DNA of 64,000 nucleotides from Sphingomonadaceae bacterium. GTDB lineage: Bacteria; Pseudomonadota; Alphaproteobacteria; Sphingomonadales; Sphingomonadaceae. Location: assembly GCA_024236155.1 (NCBI GenBank), contig JACKLA010000005.1, positions 1-64,000 on the forward strand, in the 5' to 3' direction. The position numbers were made by a program, and so were the translations under genes. Shown in pieces: positions 43,930 through 53,491 of the stretch. The notes under the pieces were generated by a model. That model did no database searches and was not told the origin of the DNA. It saw only the letters and a list, made by a program, of their open reading frames with translations. How positions within the stretch are numbered: the first letter of the stretch is position 1; every line of letters starts with the position of its first letter.

Positions 43930-44949
43930 TCAGCCAGGGATTTTCACGCCGCGAGCACGGTAGAACGCTTTTGCCACCGGACTCAGCATGTCGGCCGTGA
44001 GACCAGGCCACGCTGCCATTTCCGTTGCGTTGGCGGCGAAGCCCGGAATGCTTGCCCCATTGGCTTCGATATATTCGAGCATGGCGCCAACCTTTGCCGG
44101 ATCAACCTCATCCCATACAGCAAGTCCCTGCGCGAGCGACAACAGGGCCGGGCCTCCCTCCAACGCATGCGAGAGCGCCAGATCGAAAGGATTTGCTGCG
44201 TTTATGCGATCAACCGCCTCCTGTCCGACAGGGACATAGGTGAGCGGATCGTCGGGCTTGCTCGGCAAGCTGGGCCGGTGCCCGTTGGGGGTCGGGCCGA
44301 CAATATTCCAGCTTGTCCCGTCAACCTTGCCCGCCGCGCGTGCAGGCAGCACCGCAGGAGGCATCATGTCCACGAGCGTCACGTCATCGAGTATGCCCCA
44401 ACCATCACGTAGGAGAAGCTCCGTCATAAGACGGACAGCACTCGGACGGGGTGGGGCAGCGATGCGCTTTCCACGAAGCTGCTCCGGATCGGTTACGGGT
44501 TCCCCCCACATCGAAATGCCGACAGCCGTATCGGTGAAGGTACAGACCAGCTTGAGATCGGAATTGACCCTCGGGTATCCATGCCAATCGGGCCCCGTTC
44601 CGGCACGCGCGAGCTGGAGGTCGATCGTCGTCACGATAGGCCAGTGATACTGGCGCAGGCTCGGATCCATGTTGGCGAAATTGTTGATCGATTCCGGAAG
44701 AGCTACCGGCAGAACCTCAAGCGATCCGAGAACCCGAAAATCCTCCGACGCGCTGGCCAGCTGTGTGTAAAGCTTGTGCAGCGAAGTCGTCGCTGGCGCG
44801 GGCGAATAGATGGTCGTCGTAGCCGCAGAATCGACGGCAGGTGCCGGAGCGGTAACGCAGCCCGGCAATACAAGCCCGCCAGGCACCAGCATGGCACGAC
44901 CAAGCAGCGAGCGGCGGGACAGGGCAAAAGCGGGAATCGGTTGAGTCAT
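43930..44949 (-). CDS. TAXI-like substrate-binding lipoprotein B, 339 aa
   Basis: Signal peptide with RRSLLGRAM (twin-arginine-like) and a lipobox LPGC, so it is a lipoprotein, possibly Tat-exported. Paralogue of lipoprotein A (39587-40654): TTIYSPAPATTSLHKLYTQLA, LRGKRIAAPPRPSAVRLMTELLLRDGWGILDDVTLVDM, VPVGQEAVDRINAANPFDL all have counterparts. It sits on the other side of the TonB receptor, on the opposite strand to it. Substrate presumably the same or a related aromatic. Confidence 0.75.
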   Translation of the reverse strand: MTQPIPAFALSRRSLLGRAMLVPGGLVLPGCVTAPAPAVDSAATTTIYSPAPATTSLHKLYTQLASASEDFRVLGSLEVLPVALPESINNFANMDPSLRQYHWPIVTTIDLQLARAGTGPDWHGYPRVNSDLKLVCTFTDTAVGISMWGEPVTDPEQLRGKRIAAPPRPSAVRLMTELLLRDGWGILDDVTLVDMMPPAVLPARAAGKVDGTSWNIVGPTPNGHRPSLPSKPDDPLTYVPVGQEAVDRINAANPFDLALSHALEGGPALLSLAQGLAVWDEVDPAKVGAMLEYIEANGASIPGFAANATEMAAWPGLTADMLSPVAKAFYRARGVKIPG

Positions 44950-45667
44950 GTGAAGATCCTGGGCAACAAAAAACTCCGGACCTATCGCGCAGCGGACTGC
45001 ACGACAGGCCCGGAGAGGAGAGAGACGGTCATCAGCGTTTTACTTCAGGCGAAACAGCTGTCGGGCAGCCAGCAGGCAGGTGGCTTCTGCAGATATCATC
45101 GTTTCGATCATCATTGCAGGACATCCGGCCCCTGTTCATGCCACGGCCCGTACCTGCGGCCATCAAGGCCAGGCACGGGAAACTATTGATCTCTTCGCTT
45201 CAGCCTCGGCAGCCTGCCGCCATTGCCGATAGCGGTCCACTGCAGCGCAAATATCGGGTTCGACCGTATTGCTGAATCTGCGAACATCTCAAAACAGTCG
45301 AACAGGATCACGCAATGGATTAGTCCGACAGAGAAATGCGTCTCGGCTGCGCCTTCTTCAAGCTTGAGGCAGGCGTATCATCCTTCTCCGTCTTGCGAGC
45401 TTTGCAACAAGCTCAGTCGTCGGTGCCGGTTTGCCAACGCACTGGATTAATGTCAACACATTTGCAGATAATCATAAAAAGTGGCGACAATTATCACCCT
45501 GCCTGAACATCTCTCCGGTTGATATCAGGCGCGCACCATACCGCAGGGTGGACGATCCTCGTTGACTAAGTGTCGTCATAATGCTTAAGAATCCGATCAA
45601 AATGTAAACACTTAATCTGCTGAGTATATGGGCTGGCCATGCAGGGCCTGCTATTGGAGAGGTCAGC
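44950..45667. other. Gene-free region of 718 bp with TGTCAACA sites
   Basis: No supported gene; a 75-residue frame at 45223-45450 has no family character. It carries the dyad at 45451-45489 and a weaker TGTAAACAC site at 45603-45611, upstream of the MFS gene. The segment AAAAAGTGGCGACA (45476-45489) recurs at 63538-63551 in the same place relative to the half-site. Confidence 0.5.
45451..45489. promoter_or_regulatory. TGTCAACA operator, 30-bp spaced dyad (MFS promoter region)
   Basis: TGTCAACAC (45451-45459) and GTGGCGACA (45481-45489), starts 30 bp apart. The same arrangement with the same right half-site is found at 63513-63551. Confidence 0.65.
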
Positions 45668-46918
45668 TTGAACGAAATATCCCAACCACGTCATCCAGAG
45701 TCGTTCTACGGACAGGACGGTTCGATTCGTCCTGGCTGGAAAACGGTCATCGCCTCGATGATCTGCCTTATTGTCAGCCCGGCGGTATTGGCGCCAATCA
45801 GCTTCGGCGTATTCAGCCCCTACCTGCGCGACGAGTTCGGCTGGAGCATGGGCGAAATCGGACAGGGCATCGCCGCCATGTCGCTGTCGGTGATGATCTC
45901 GTCCTTGCTGTCGGGCATCATTGTCGACCGGCTGGGCGTGCGACGGGTCGTACTGACCTGCATTCCGCTGTTTTCGATCGGTTACGCGTTGATGGGTTTC
46001 CAGACAGGCGCGGTGTGGCAATTCATGCTGCTCTGGCTGCTTGTCCCCTTTGTCGGCCTCGGCCTGTGGCCGGGATCATGGGGCAAGGCGACCGCCGGAT
46101 GGTTCAACAGCAGGCTCGGCCTTGCAATGGCGATTGCGACGCTCGGCATCGGCATCGGGGCCACGATCATGCCGTTCGTGATCAACGGCCTCGCATCCAA
46201 CCTCGGCTGGCGCATGGCTTACGTCTGGACCGCCGTCGGCGCGCTGGTGATCGCACTGCCGATGAGCTTTGCCTGGCTGCACGAGGCGCCCAAGGCGGAA
46301 ATCGGTGCCACCGCAGGTGCGACAGCCACGACCGAGCGCATCTTTCCGCGCATCCTGCTCGATCCCAGACTGCTCTGCCTGTGCCTCGGATTCATTACGC
46401 TGGGCTGGTTCAGCGCCACGCTTCTGGCCAACTTCATCCTGATCCTCGAATCGGGTGGGATGGCGCGCAGCGATGCGGTGATCGCCCAGTCGCTGATCGG
46501 CGTTTCGACCGTTATCGGACGGGTGTTCTGCGGCTGGCTGCTTGATCGCTTCCCGTTCAAACTGGTCGTTCCGGCATTCTGTCTTGCGACCGCCGGTGCG
46601 GTGTTCGCGCTGTCAGGCGGGGTTACCGGAAGCACGAATTACATCATCGCAATCTTCGTCGGCATGCTGGTCGGGGCGGAAATCGATGTCCTCGGTTTCG
46701 CCATCCAGAAACAGTTTGGCCGCCCCCGCTTCGCGACACTGTTCGGCATGATATTCGCGCTCTTCCACCTCGGCGGGGCGATGGGAGGCATGATCTCGGG
46801 CAAGCTTCACGATGCCACCGGCGGCTTCCAGCAGCCACTGGTTATCGCAGCAGCGGCATGCGTCGCCTCGGCAGTGATCTTCGCGATCATGCCGTGGCGC
46901 AAGGACCCGGTGGCTTAG
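45668..46918 (+). CDS. MFS transporter, 416 aa
   Basis: Twelve-helix major-facilitator permease. It starts at a TTG (45668) preceded by GGAGAGG; no other start fits before the first helix. Loop motif between helices 2 and 3, SGIIVDRLGVRRVVL, fits the MFS A-motif. The family is that of organic-acid and monocarboxylate uptake permeases. Cluster context suggests uptake of the aromatic acid across the inner membrane, as the dedicated transporters of gamma-resorcylate clusters do. It is followed after 20 bp by the reductase gene. Confidence 0.9.
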   Translation: MNEISQPRHPESFYGQDGSIRPGWKTVIASMICLIVSPAVLAPISFGVFSPYLRDEFGWSMGEIGQGIAAMSLSVMISSLLSGIIVDRLGVRRVVLTCIPLFSIGYALMGFQTGAVWQFMLLWLLVPFVGLGLWPGSWGKATAGWFNSRLGLAMAIATLGIGIGATIMPFVINGLASNLGWRMAYVWTAVGALVIALPMSFAWLHEAPKAEIGATAGATATTERIFPRILLDPRLLCLCLGFITLGWFSATLLANFILILESGGMARSDAVIAQSLIGVSTVIGRVFCGWLLDRFPFKLVVPAFCLATAGAVFALSGGVTGSTNYIIAIFVGMLVGAEIDVLGFAIQKQFGRPRFATLFGMIFALFHLGGAMGGMISGKLHDATGGFQQPLVIAAAACVASAVIFAIMPWRKDPVA

Positions 46919-46938
46919 GACCCATGCAAAAAGGCACG

Positions 46939-47973
46939 ATGATGGAAGCGGTCCTGATCGAACGTTTCGGCGGTCCGGAAGTCCTTGAACTGCGTCAGGT
47001 CGAACGACCGAAGCCGGGCCCTGACGAAGTCCTGGTGCAGGTCGCAGCGGTATCGGTAAACCAGTCTTTCGATCTCAGCGCGCGGCGGGGGAAATCAATC
47101 TTCCCGCTCAAATTGCCGCTCCAGCTGGGTGTCGATCCGGTCGGCACGATCGTCGAGGTCGGTGAAAACGTGGACGCGGGCCGGATCGGCGAAAGGGTGT
47201 TCTCGACCTTCATCGTGCGGTGCCGCACCTGCGACAACTGCCGTGCCGAGCGCCCCTGCTCCTCCGCCCGGCAAATCGGGATCACATCGCCAGGTGGCTA
47301 TGCACAGTATCTGGCGGTGCCCGCGTTTCAGGCGCGCCGGATCCCGGATTCGATCGAGGCGGGTGTAGCTTGTGTGATCGGCCGACACGGGGAAGCAGCC
47401 TGGTCGGAGATCGAAAGTGCGGATGTGCAGGCGGGCGAGTGGGTTCTGATCATGGGGGCGTCGGGCGGTCTCGGCTCGCTCCTCGTCCAGCTGGCAAAAA
47501 TGCGCGGCGCAAATGTCATCGCTGTTGTGGGAAGCGAAGCACGGGCATGGCATTGTATGCGGCTCGGTGCGGATCACACTGTGAACTATCGTTCGGGTGA
47601 CCTGCCCGAACAAGTCAGGCAGATCACCGGCCCGGCTGGCGTCAACGTCGTGTTCGAGAACGTATCCAATCCTGCGACATTCCCGCAGGCCTTCGCCAGC
47701 CTCGCACCCGGCGGGCGACTGGTCACCATCGGTTACCACGGCGGAAAGGTCGTTCCTCTCGACGTGAGTGTCCTTTTCAGGAACCGGCTGACGGTCAAGT
47801 CGGCGCCCATGTGGATGAAGGATTCATCTGTCTTCGACGAGTGTTTCCGGCTGGCCGCCGAAGGCAAGCTGAAAGGCACCGTGGCACAGCGATTTCCTCT
47901 CAGGGAAGCGGCAAAGGCGCACGGCACTGCCGAGCGCGGCCACCTTGTCGGCAAGATCATTCTCGAACCCTGA
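46939..47973 (+). CDS. Quinone-oxidoreductase-like MDR protein, 344 aa
   Basis: Medium-chain dehydrogenase/reductase. Start taken at 46939 (MMEAVLIERF), after AAAAAGG; 46924 is also possible. GroES-like domain at about 5-130, where RCRTCDNCRAERPC retains cysteines of the structural-zinc type; nucleotide-binding domain with GASGGLGSLLVQLAK. The catalytic zinc ligands of alcohol dehydrogenases are not all evident, so an NADPH:quinone or enone reductase is more likely than an alcohol dehydrogenase. Probably co-transcribed with the MFS gene. Confidence 0.82.
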   Translation: MMEAVLIERFGGPEVLELRQVERPKPGPDEVLVQVAAVSVNQSFDLSARRGKSIFPLKLPLQLGVDPVGTIVEVGENVDAGRIGERVFSTFIVRCRTCDNCRAERPCSSARQIGITSPGGYAQYLAVPAFQARRIPDSIEAGVACVIGRHGEAAWSEIESADVQAGEWVLIMGASGGLGSLLVQLAKMRGANVIAVVGSEARAWHCMRLGADHTVNYRSGDLPEQVRQITGPAGVNVVFENVSNPATFPQAFASLAPGGRLVTIGYHGGKVVPLDVSVLFRNRLTVKSAPMWMKDSSVFDECFRLAAEGKLKGTVAQRFPLREAAKAHGTAERGHLVGKIILEP

Positions 47974-47993
47974 AACGGCCCGAACCGGGCAAG

Positions 47994-48674
47994 CTATCGC
48001 TTGGCAGGCGGTGGTCCGACCGGCAGTCCCTCGGCCTTGAGCTGCGCGACCAGCTGGCCCTCGCGCGCCATTGCACGCTGCACACCCGGGCGCTGCGCGA
48101 TACGCTCGGCATGCTGCGCGCAGGCGGGGAAATCGTCCACCGGAAAGCCATTGGGCGCGATCCGCGACCATATCCAGCTGGCGTAGCCGTCAAGCGCGGA
48201 CCACGTATCGCCATACCACCAGCCGCCTGCGCGCAACTTGCCCTCGATCAGGCTGATCGAGGGAACAAGTGCCTCGACCGCTTTTGCATGCACGCTCCTC
48301 TGTGCTTCTTCGCCGTCGACGAAGCGTTGCGGAAAGCCCAGCTTGGTAACAAACGGATGCACCTGCGAAGAGAGAAAGCACATATCCTCGAGCGCACGCA
48401 GCCCGCCGACCCCATCGGTCGGCAAGAGGCCAGCGTCCGGGAACCGGTTGGCAAGATAGTGCAGGATAACCGGAGCTTCGGTGAGAGGCTGTCCGTCGAC
48501 CAGCAGAACAGGCACCTTGCCCTTGGGATTGACCGCGAGGTATTCCGGTGAACGCTGTTCCTGCCGCATGATCCGGACAAGCCGCGTCTCGAACGGGATC
48601 TCCGCCTCTTCCATAGCAATCATGATGACCCGCGCGCAGGTGCCCGGCGTGGCGTAGAGGACGAATTCGCTCAT
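47994..48674 (-). CDS. Glutathione S-transferase family protein, 226 aa
   Basis: N-terminal thioredoxin-like domain with TPGTCARVIM (Cys13, beta-class-like position) and the cis-Pro loop GKVPVLLVDG followed by LTEAPVILHYL; C-terminal helical domain WWYGDTWSALDGYASWIWSR. GGGAGATAACG precedes the ATG. In aromatic clusters such enzymes act as maleylpyruvate isomerases or cleave ether or thioether bonds; here the reaction is unknown. Downstream of the flavin oxygenase on the same strand, but separated by a terminator-like hairpin. Confidence 0.87.
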   Translation of the reverse strand: MSEFVLYATPGTCARVIMIAMEEAEIPFETRLVRIMRQEQRSPEYLAVNPKGKVPVLLVDGQPLTEAPVILHYLANRFPDAGLLPTDGVGGLRALEDMCFLSSQVHPFVTKLGFPQRFVDGEEAQRSVHAKAVEALVPSISLIEGKLRAGGWWYGDTWSALDGYASWIWSRIAPNGFPVDDFPACAQHAERIAQRPGVQRAMAREGQLVAQLKAEGLPVGPPPAKR

Positions 48675-48762
48675 CGTTATCTCCCGGTTTGATGAGGTGT
48701 CTGGGTATCGGGTGCCTGCGCCTGTTGCGGGCAGGCCAATGTCGACGGATGGCTGTTACGCA

Positions 48763-48789
48763 AACAGGGCGCACGGATGGCGCCCTGTT
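48763..48789 (-). terminator. Terminator downstream of the flavin oxygenase gene
   Basis: AACAGGGCGC (48763-48772) and GCGCCCTGTT (48780-48789) pair perfectly with a 7-nt loop, 41 nt after the stop at 48830. Confidence 0.7.
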
Positions 48790-48829
48790 CCCGTGCCTTC
48801 TGGTGCATGCCCGACAAGGCGGGCAGCCG

Positions 48830-50083
48830 TCAGTGTGCCTTCGCCTTGGGCGGTTCCTGGAAGCCAGGCAGGCCAGCTAGGATACGGCCATAATCTTCAT
48901 AGGCCGTCTCGAGATTCATCTGGCCGTGCATGATGACCGGCTTAATATCGCGTGCGATGCGCTGGATCGGATAGCTGGACTTGATGCCCGATGCACCCGT
49001 CGCCCGCAGGCAGAGATTGACGATCTCATCGCAAACGCTGACCGCATAGGCCGTGGCGCAGCGGGTGCGTGAATTGTCGAGCGGGGTCTGCGCGACGCCG
49101 TTCGCCGCATCGCTTTCAACCCGACGGCAATTTTCCGCCGCAATTGCCTCAACCGCCAGCAGCTTGGAATAGAGTTCGCCCAATTGCAGGTGGGTGACCG
49201 GGGCTTCCCTCTGGCTCTTGTAGTTGGTGAAGGTGATACCACGGGTGCCGATTGTCTCTTCGAACAGGTCGATCGCGGCCTTTGCCAGGCCCAGGCCGAG
49301 CGAAACGAATGTCGCGGTGGTAACCTGGATCAGGTTGATGTCGTAGAGCACACCTGCCGGGGCCGGTTCAGGGCGCTTGCCCGAGAACAGGTCCTGCGTC
49401 TGGATCACACGATACTCCGGCACGAAGACTTCGCCCTTCTTGAGCGTGATCGTATTGCTGCTCGATCCGCGCATGCCGAGCACGTCCCAGTCGTCGATGA
49501 TATCGATCTCTTCATGCGGGACCTGGCAGATAATCGGGTATTTCGTTCCGTCCGGCGCATCGACCAGCGCCCCCATGGTGTGGAAAATCGTGTAGTAGCA
49601 ACCACTCGCCCACGGCCATTTGCCGCTGAGCATATAGCCACCTTCAACCTTGCGCGCGACGCCGGGGCCACCCTTGTTCATCGCGCCCGACTGATAGGGG
49701 CCGACCCAGTCCGGGTCGAACATCTCGGCCTGCAGCTTGTGCGAGTAGGCAGTCATCCACTGCGTGCCAGCCGTAGTGACCCAGGTAACCCATGCAGTCG
49801 AACCGCAGCCGCGAGCGATTTCGGTGAACACCGGAACCATTTGCCCCGGCGTCAGCGCGTAACCGCCATATTCGACCGGGACGCTCATCTTGAACACGCC
49901 GATCTTGTCCAGCATCTCGATCGTGCTTTGAATGGGGCGCCCGAGTTGTTCGACTTCGGGTGCTTCTTCGCGCAGCTTCGGCAGCATGGCCTTCACTTCA
50001 GCAAGGATGCGGTCAGCTTCCGATTGCAAGCCCGGTTCACGTACAACTGATTTGGTCGCAACCGCAGTGGTGGTAGACATCAT
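48830..50083 (-). CDS. Acyl-CoA-dehydrogenase-fold flavin monooxygenase, candidate resorcinol hydroxylase oxygenase, 417 aa
   Basis: Class D (two-component) flavin-dependent aromatic hydroxylase type, relatives HsaA and the resorcinol hydroxylase oxygenase of gamma-resorcylate clusters. Start at the ATG at 50083 after AAGGAGAG. Sequence has ACAD-fold features (VPVEYGGYALTPGQMVPVFTEIARGCGSTAWVT, SGKWPWASGCYYTIFHTMGA, GMRGSSSNTI) and lacks an acyl-CoA dehydrogenase catalytic-base motif, consistent with an oxygenase. By pathway logic it hydroxylates resorcinol to hydroxyquinol. No flavin reductase gene is in the window, so its partner must lie elsewhere. Confidence 0.72.
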   Translation of the reverse strand: MMSTTTAVATKSVVREPGLQSEADRILAEVKAMLPKLREEAPEVEQLGRPIQSTIEMLDKIGVFKMSVPVEYGGYALTPGQMVPVFTEIARGCGSTAWVTWVTTAGTQWMTAYSHKLQAEMFDPDWVGPYQSGAMNKGGPGVARKVEGGYMLSGKWPWASGCYYTIFHTMGALVDAPDGTKYPIICQVPHEEIDIIDDWDVLGMRGSSSNTITLKKGEVFVPEYRVIQTQDLFSGKRPEPAPAGVLYDINLIQVTTATFVSLGLGLAKAAIDLFEETIGTRGITFTNYKSQREAPVTHLQLGELYSKLLAVEAIAAENCRRVESDAANGVAQTPLDNSRTRCATAYAVSVCDEIVNLCLRATGASGIKSSYPIQRIARDIKPVIMHGQMNLETAYEDYGRILAGLPGFQEPPKAKAH

Positions 50084-50328
50084 GAACTCTCCTTTCGACG
50101 CACCGGACCTTCGCGCGAAGCAGCCAGGCACTCTTTTGATCTTGTCTGTTGCCGTGTGGCTACCAAGCTTTCAAACAAAGAGTCAACGCTTTTCGATAAA
50201 ATCGGGCAAAAGTGGTTACAGTTTTGCCTTTGCCTGATCGAGGTCACTGCGCGCGCGGGCGGGAAGCCGGACAAGCCGGTGCCGAAGCCCCCGGGATTTG
50301 CGGAATCCCACCGTCGGATCGAACGCGA
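50084..50328. promoter_or_regulatory. Promoter region of the flavin oxygenase gene
   Basis: 245 bp. It contains AGTCAACGC (50181-50189) and GTGGTTACA (50212-50220), a degenerate version of the TGTCAACA dyad, starts 31 bp apart. Weak, but in the expected place. Confidence 0.35.
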
Positions 50329-51285
50329 TCAGGCAGGCCCGGTGATCGGTGTGGAAAGCGTGCCCGCGCCCTCGACTTCCACCTCGATCCGGTCACCCGG
50401 CTGGAGGAAGATCGGCGGGTTCCGGCCCAGTCCGACGCCAGCGGGCGTACCCGTCAGGAGGATATCGCCCGGCTCGAAACGGTACCATTGCGAGAAATAG
50501 GCGATCGCTTTTTCGACCGGGAAGATCGAGCCACCCAGCGTGTCGTCCTGAAGCACTTGGCCGTTCAGGCGCGTCTGCACCCGCAGCGCATCGAGATCGG
50601 CGATCGAATCGAGTGTCCGCAAAGCGGGGCCCAGAGGCGTGAAGCCGGGCAACTGCTTGCCCATGATGTTGACTTCCCAGGTCAGCCGCGCCTCCCACGG
50701 ATCGGTGGCGGCGAACACCCCCGGCGTCCAGTCGCGCGCGCTGATATCGTTGGCTGCGGTTACCCCGGCAATGCAGGCAAGGGCCTCGCTTTCATCCACG
50801 CGATAGGCAGTCCGCCCGAAGACAAAGGCAATCTCGCCTTCATAGTCGACCATACCCGATGCCTGTGACGGGATGCATACGCTCGCCTCCGGCCCGACGA
50901 TCGAACTCGGGCTTTTCAGGAAAGCCGTCGGGTGGGCGGGCTCCGGAGTGCCCGACATTTCCTCAAGGTGCGAACGATATGCGAGGCCCTGCGCAACGAT
51001 CAGCCGCGGTCCGATAACCGGTGCAAGCAATGGCGTGTCAGGCGGCAGCAAGGCCCGCGCGGCAGCAAGCTCGTCAGCAGCAGTCCCGTCTTCCGCCCGC
51101 GTGACGATACGTCGGGCGATATCGAGGCCTTCTGCCCCACAACCCAGCAATGCAATATTCGTCGAGGGAAGCAATGTCTCGATCGTATTGGTGCGCGCTG
51201 CCCGTCGCAGGTGCAGGATAGTCCCGTCGGAAAGCCTTGCCCCGGGCGAACCCTGCGGCACATCGTCGATCGTCACCAGGTCCAT
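50329..51285 (-). CDS. Fumarylacetoacetate-hydrolase-family protein 1, 318 aa
   Basis: FAH-fold hydrolase or isomerase/decarboxylase. N-terminal domain of about 90 residues, then the catalytic fold with GLAYRSHLEEM, FLKSPSSIVGP, metal-binding DYEGEIAFVFGR (E..E pattern), ANDISARDWT, and C-terminal GDILLTGTPAGVGLGRNPPIFLQ. Relatives open acyl-pyruvates or decarboxylate oxo-acids after ring cleavage. It lies 18 nt after the gamma-resorcylate decarboxylase gene in one operon. Confidence 0.85.
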   Translation of the reverse strand: MDLVTIDDVPQGSPGARLSDGTILHLRRAARTNTIETLLPSTNIALLGCGAEGLDIARRIVTRAEDGTAADELAAARALLPPDTPLLAPVIGPRLIVAQGLAYRSHLEEMSGTPEPAHPTAFLKSPSSIVGPEASVCIPSQASGMVDYEGEIAFVFGRTAYRVDESEALACIAGVTAANDISARDWTPGVFAATDPWEARLTWEVNIMGKQLPGFTPLGPALRTLDSIADLDALRVQTRLNGQVLQDDTLGGSIFPVEKAIAYFSQWYRFEPGDILLTGTPAGVGLGRNPPIFLQPGDRIEVEVEGAGTLSTPITGPA

Positions 51286-51303
51286 GGTCCGGGCTATTCC
51301 TTC

Positions 51304-52278
51304 TTACTGGAGGTCGAAAAGCGAGCGCGCATTATCCCGCCCGATCCGGGCTCGATCTGCCTCGCTGATCGGGGCGGCATCGAACCACTGCGCAGCGTGG
51401 TCGACATTTTCAAACGGCCAGTCGGTCGAAAACAGGATACGTTCGCTGCCCAGTTCGAGCATCGCGTCGATGAGCGACTGGCTCCGGAAATTGCCCGATG
51501 TGGTGATCCAGAAATTTTCGCGGAAGTAGGACGCGATCGGCCGTTTGCAGGCATGCAGCTTGGGCGCTTTCACCCATGCGTTGCGATTGTCGATCCGCCA
51601 CAGCATGGCGGGAATACCCTCGCCCATATGGCCGATCACGATCTTGAGTCCGGGATGCTCGTCAAACAGGCCCGAACCAATCAGCCTCAGCGCATGCACC
51701 GCCGTTTCCTGCGCGAAGGCCCAGGTCGGCCCCATCAGCCAGGGATGGCCGTCATAAATGGCGCTGTCAGCGGGCGACGGATTACGCGGATGCAGGTAGA
51801 AGGGCTTGCCCAGCCTGTCGCATTCCGCCCAGAAGCCACGATATTCCGGGGCATCATAATAGAGCGGCGCGGCGCCATCGCGTTGCGAGAAGCCGTTTAC
51901 CAGCGCGCCCCGGAAACCGAGTTCGGAAATACAGCGCTGCAGTTCCCGTGCAGCGGCATCGGGGTCCTGCATAGGCAGGGCGGCAAATCCCTGGAACCGG
52001 TCGGGTCGCTTCACAACCTGTTCGGCGAGGTAATCATTCGCTCGCATGGCGATTTCGATCGCCTTGCCTGTGTCGGGGATGGCCTGGACTGCCGGAGCGT
52101 TGAGCGAAAGGATCATCATTTCGATCCCGTTTTCGTCCATTTCACGCAGCCGACGTTCCTGGATGTCGAGCAAGCGGGCGGCAAGCTCTTCCCAGTACTC
52201 GCCGGGCACGAAACCCGCAGAGTCCTGCAAGGTTTCGGGAATCGCGAAATGCTCTTCCAGTGCGATCTTGCCTTGCAT
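51304..52278 (-). CDS. graF: Gamma-resorcylate (2,6-dihydroxybenzoate) decarboxylase, 324 aa
   Basis: Metal-dependent amidohydrolase-fold decarboxylase converting 2,6-dihydroxybenzoate to resorcinol (reversible). The N terminus MQGKIALEEHFAIPETLQDS and further blocks (MILSLNAPAVQAIPD, FYLHPRNPSP, GPTWAFAQETAVHALRL, ITTSGNFRSQSLIDA, ILFSTDWPFENVDHA) agree closely with the characterised Rhizobium enzyme. The metal ligands are Glu8, His10, His163 and Asp286. Start at the ATG at 52278, after GGGGAGA. It is in an operon after the VOC gene. This is the strongest functional call in the window. Confidence 0.95.
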   Translation of the reverse strand: MQGKIALEEHFAIPETLQDSAGFVPGEYWEELAARLLDIQERRLREMDENGIEMMILSLNAPAVQAIPDTGKAIEIAMRANDYLAEQVVKRPDRFQGFAALPMQDPDAAARELQRCISELGFRGALVNGFSQRDGAAPLYYDAPEYRGFWAECDRLGKPFYLHPRNPSPADSAIYDGHPWLMGPTWAFAQETAVHALRLIGSGLFDEHPGLKIVIGHMGEGIPAMLWRIDNRNAWVKAPKLHACKRPIASYFRENFWITTSGNFRSQSLIDAMLELGSERILFSTDWPFENVDHAAQWFDAAPISEADRARIGRDNARSLFDLQ

Positions 52279-52324
52279 GCCCGTCTCCCCGCTCTGGTGC
52301 TGAACCGCCGAATTTACCTGCCGA

Positions 52325-53326
52325 TCAGGCACCGGCCCCGTCAAATATTTCGACCAGCGATGCCCTTGGCGTCGAAGCCACTTCAAACCAGATCCGGTCG
52401 CGCGTACGCAGCAGGAATCCCCTGCCACCAAGGTCGCTTTCGTCAATGTCGGAAACGGAGAGCAGCCCGTATTCCCCGCGCGACGCAATGACACGCTCGT
52501 GCTGTTTCTCGAGTTGCTCGTCATCATCGACAAGCAGGACGAAACGATTGCTCGGTGACTGGTCGAGGATTTTTTTCTCGCCTGCCGACACACCGATCAC
52601 GCCAAAGTCGCCGCCTCCGGCAAAGCAATGCGACGGCCGCACATGGGTTACGGTGCGCAGCCCCAACACATCTTCGTAAAAGGGGCGAGAGGCCTGGCAG
52701 TCGATTACCGACGTCGTCCCGTGCGTCATGAACGCTTCGTCCCCCAGCACCTCGCATTCAGTGTGAGCGATGGTCAGTTCGGGTTCGACAACCTCGTGCT
52801 TGCAATATGAGTCCGAATTCCAGTCCCCCCGACTGAAGAACAGGTCGTTGGTGCTGCCCTTCCGGTATTCGACTTCCCACCAATTGCCATCCACGTCATA
52901 CATGTAGAAGCTGTAGGATCCGTGGATGTTCAGCGCCGGGTGAATCACCGCAAAGCCCAGTTCTTCCTGCCGCTCCACAGCGGCTTCGCGGGCGTGCCTG
53001 ACCTCGTCCTCGCCAGCGACCGAAAAGCCCCAGTGATTGGTCATACCTTGCGTCACCGCAATCTCGTCGGTTTCATGGACATCGAGCACGAAAAAGTTCC
53101 GCCGTCCCTGCTCCATGAGGTATTTTGACCGGCGATCCCGGCACAGCATCCGCCCCGGAGCATATTCTACGCATTCGAGCCCGAAGTAGCTTTCATAGCA
53201 GTGGCGCGCACGCTTGAGGTCGAGCGTCTGCAACGTACCGATGCCAAGGTGGGCAAGGCTGTCGCTTTGGACCACCGCACCGCGCCCGTTCGCCACCTTG
53301 CCGATTGCTTCTGCGTGCGTTGCCAT
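52325..53326 (-). CDS. VOC-family dioxygenase-like protein, 333 aa
   Basis: Two tandem vicinal-oxygen-chelate domains (about 25-165 and 190-325). HLGIGTLQTLDLKRARHCYESYFGLECVE and TSVIDCQASRPFYEDVLGLRTV are the paired first strands; GNWWEVEYR and RIWFEVAS provide the C-terminal Glu positions. It resembles extradiol (catechol 2,3-) dioxygenases, but I cannot confirm a full metal triad. It is the first gene of the decarboxylase operon and is divergent from the LysR gene. Start at the ATG at 53326, after GGAAGG. The hydroxyquinol route does not require it, so it may act on a methylated or alkylated relative. Confidence 0.7.
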   Translation of the reverse strand: MATHAEAIGKVANGRGAVVQSDSLAHLGIGTLQTLDLKRARHCYESYFGLECVEYAPGRMLCRDRRSKYLMEQGRRNFFVLDVHETDEIAVTQGMTNHWGFSVAGEDEVRHAREAAVERQEELGFAVIHPALNIHGSYSFYMYDVDGNWWEVEYRKGSTNDLFFSRGDWNSDSYCKHEVVEPELTIAHTECEVLGDEAFMTHGTTSVIDCQASRPFYEDVLGLRTVTHVRPSHCFAGGGDFGVIGVSAGEKKILDQSPSNRFVLLVDDDEQLEKQHERVIASRGEYGLLSVSDIDESDLGGRGFLLRTRDRIWFEVASTPRASLVEIFDGAGA

Positions 53327-53491
53327 GTCCTGCCCTTCCAAACCTTCATCGCCGATACGGGGCGCTTACCGACCGGACATCGACCGGGAGCCCGAATGAA
53401 GTATGCACTTGAGGCTAGCCAGCACCGATCATTACGCAAGGCTACCAACCGCATGTTGCTCATTCGGGATTTAGTATATATCCGAAGAGAT

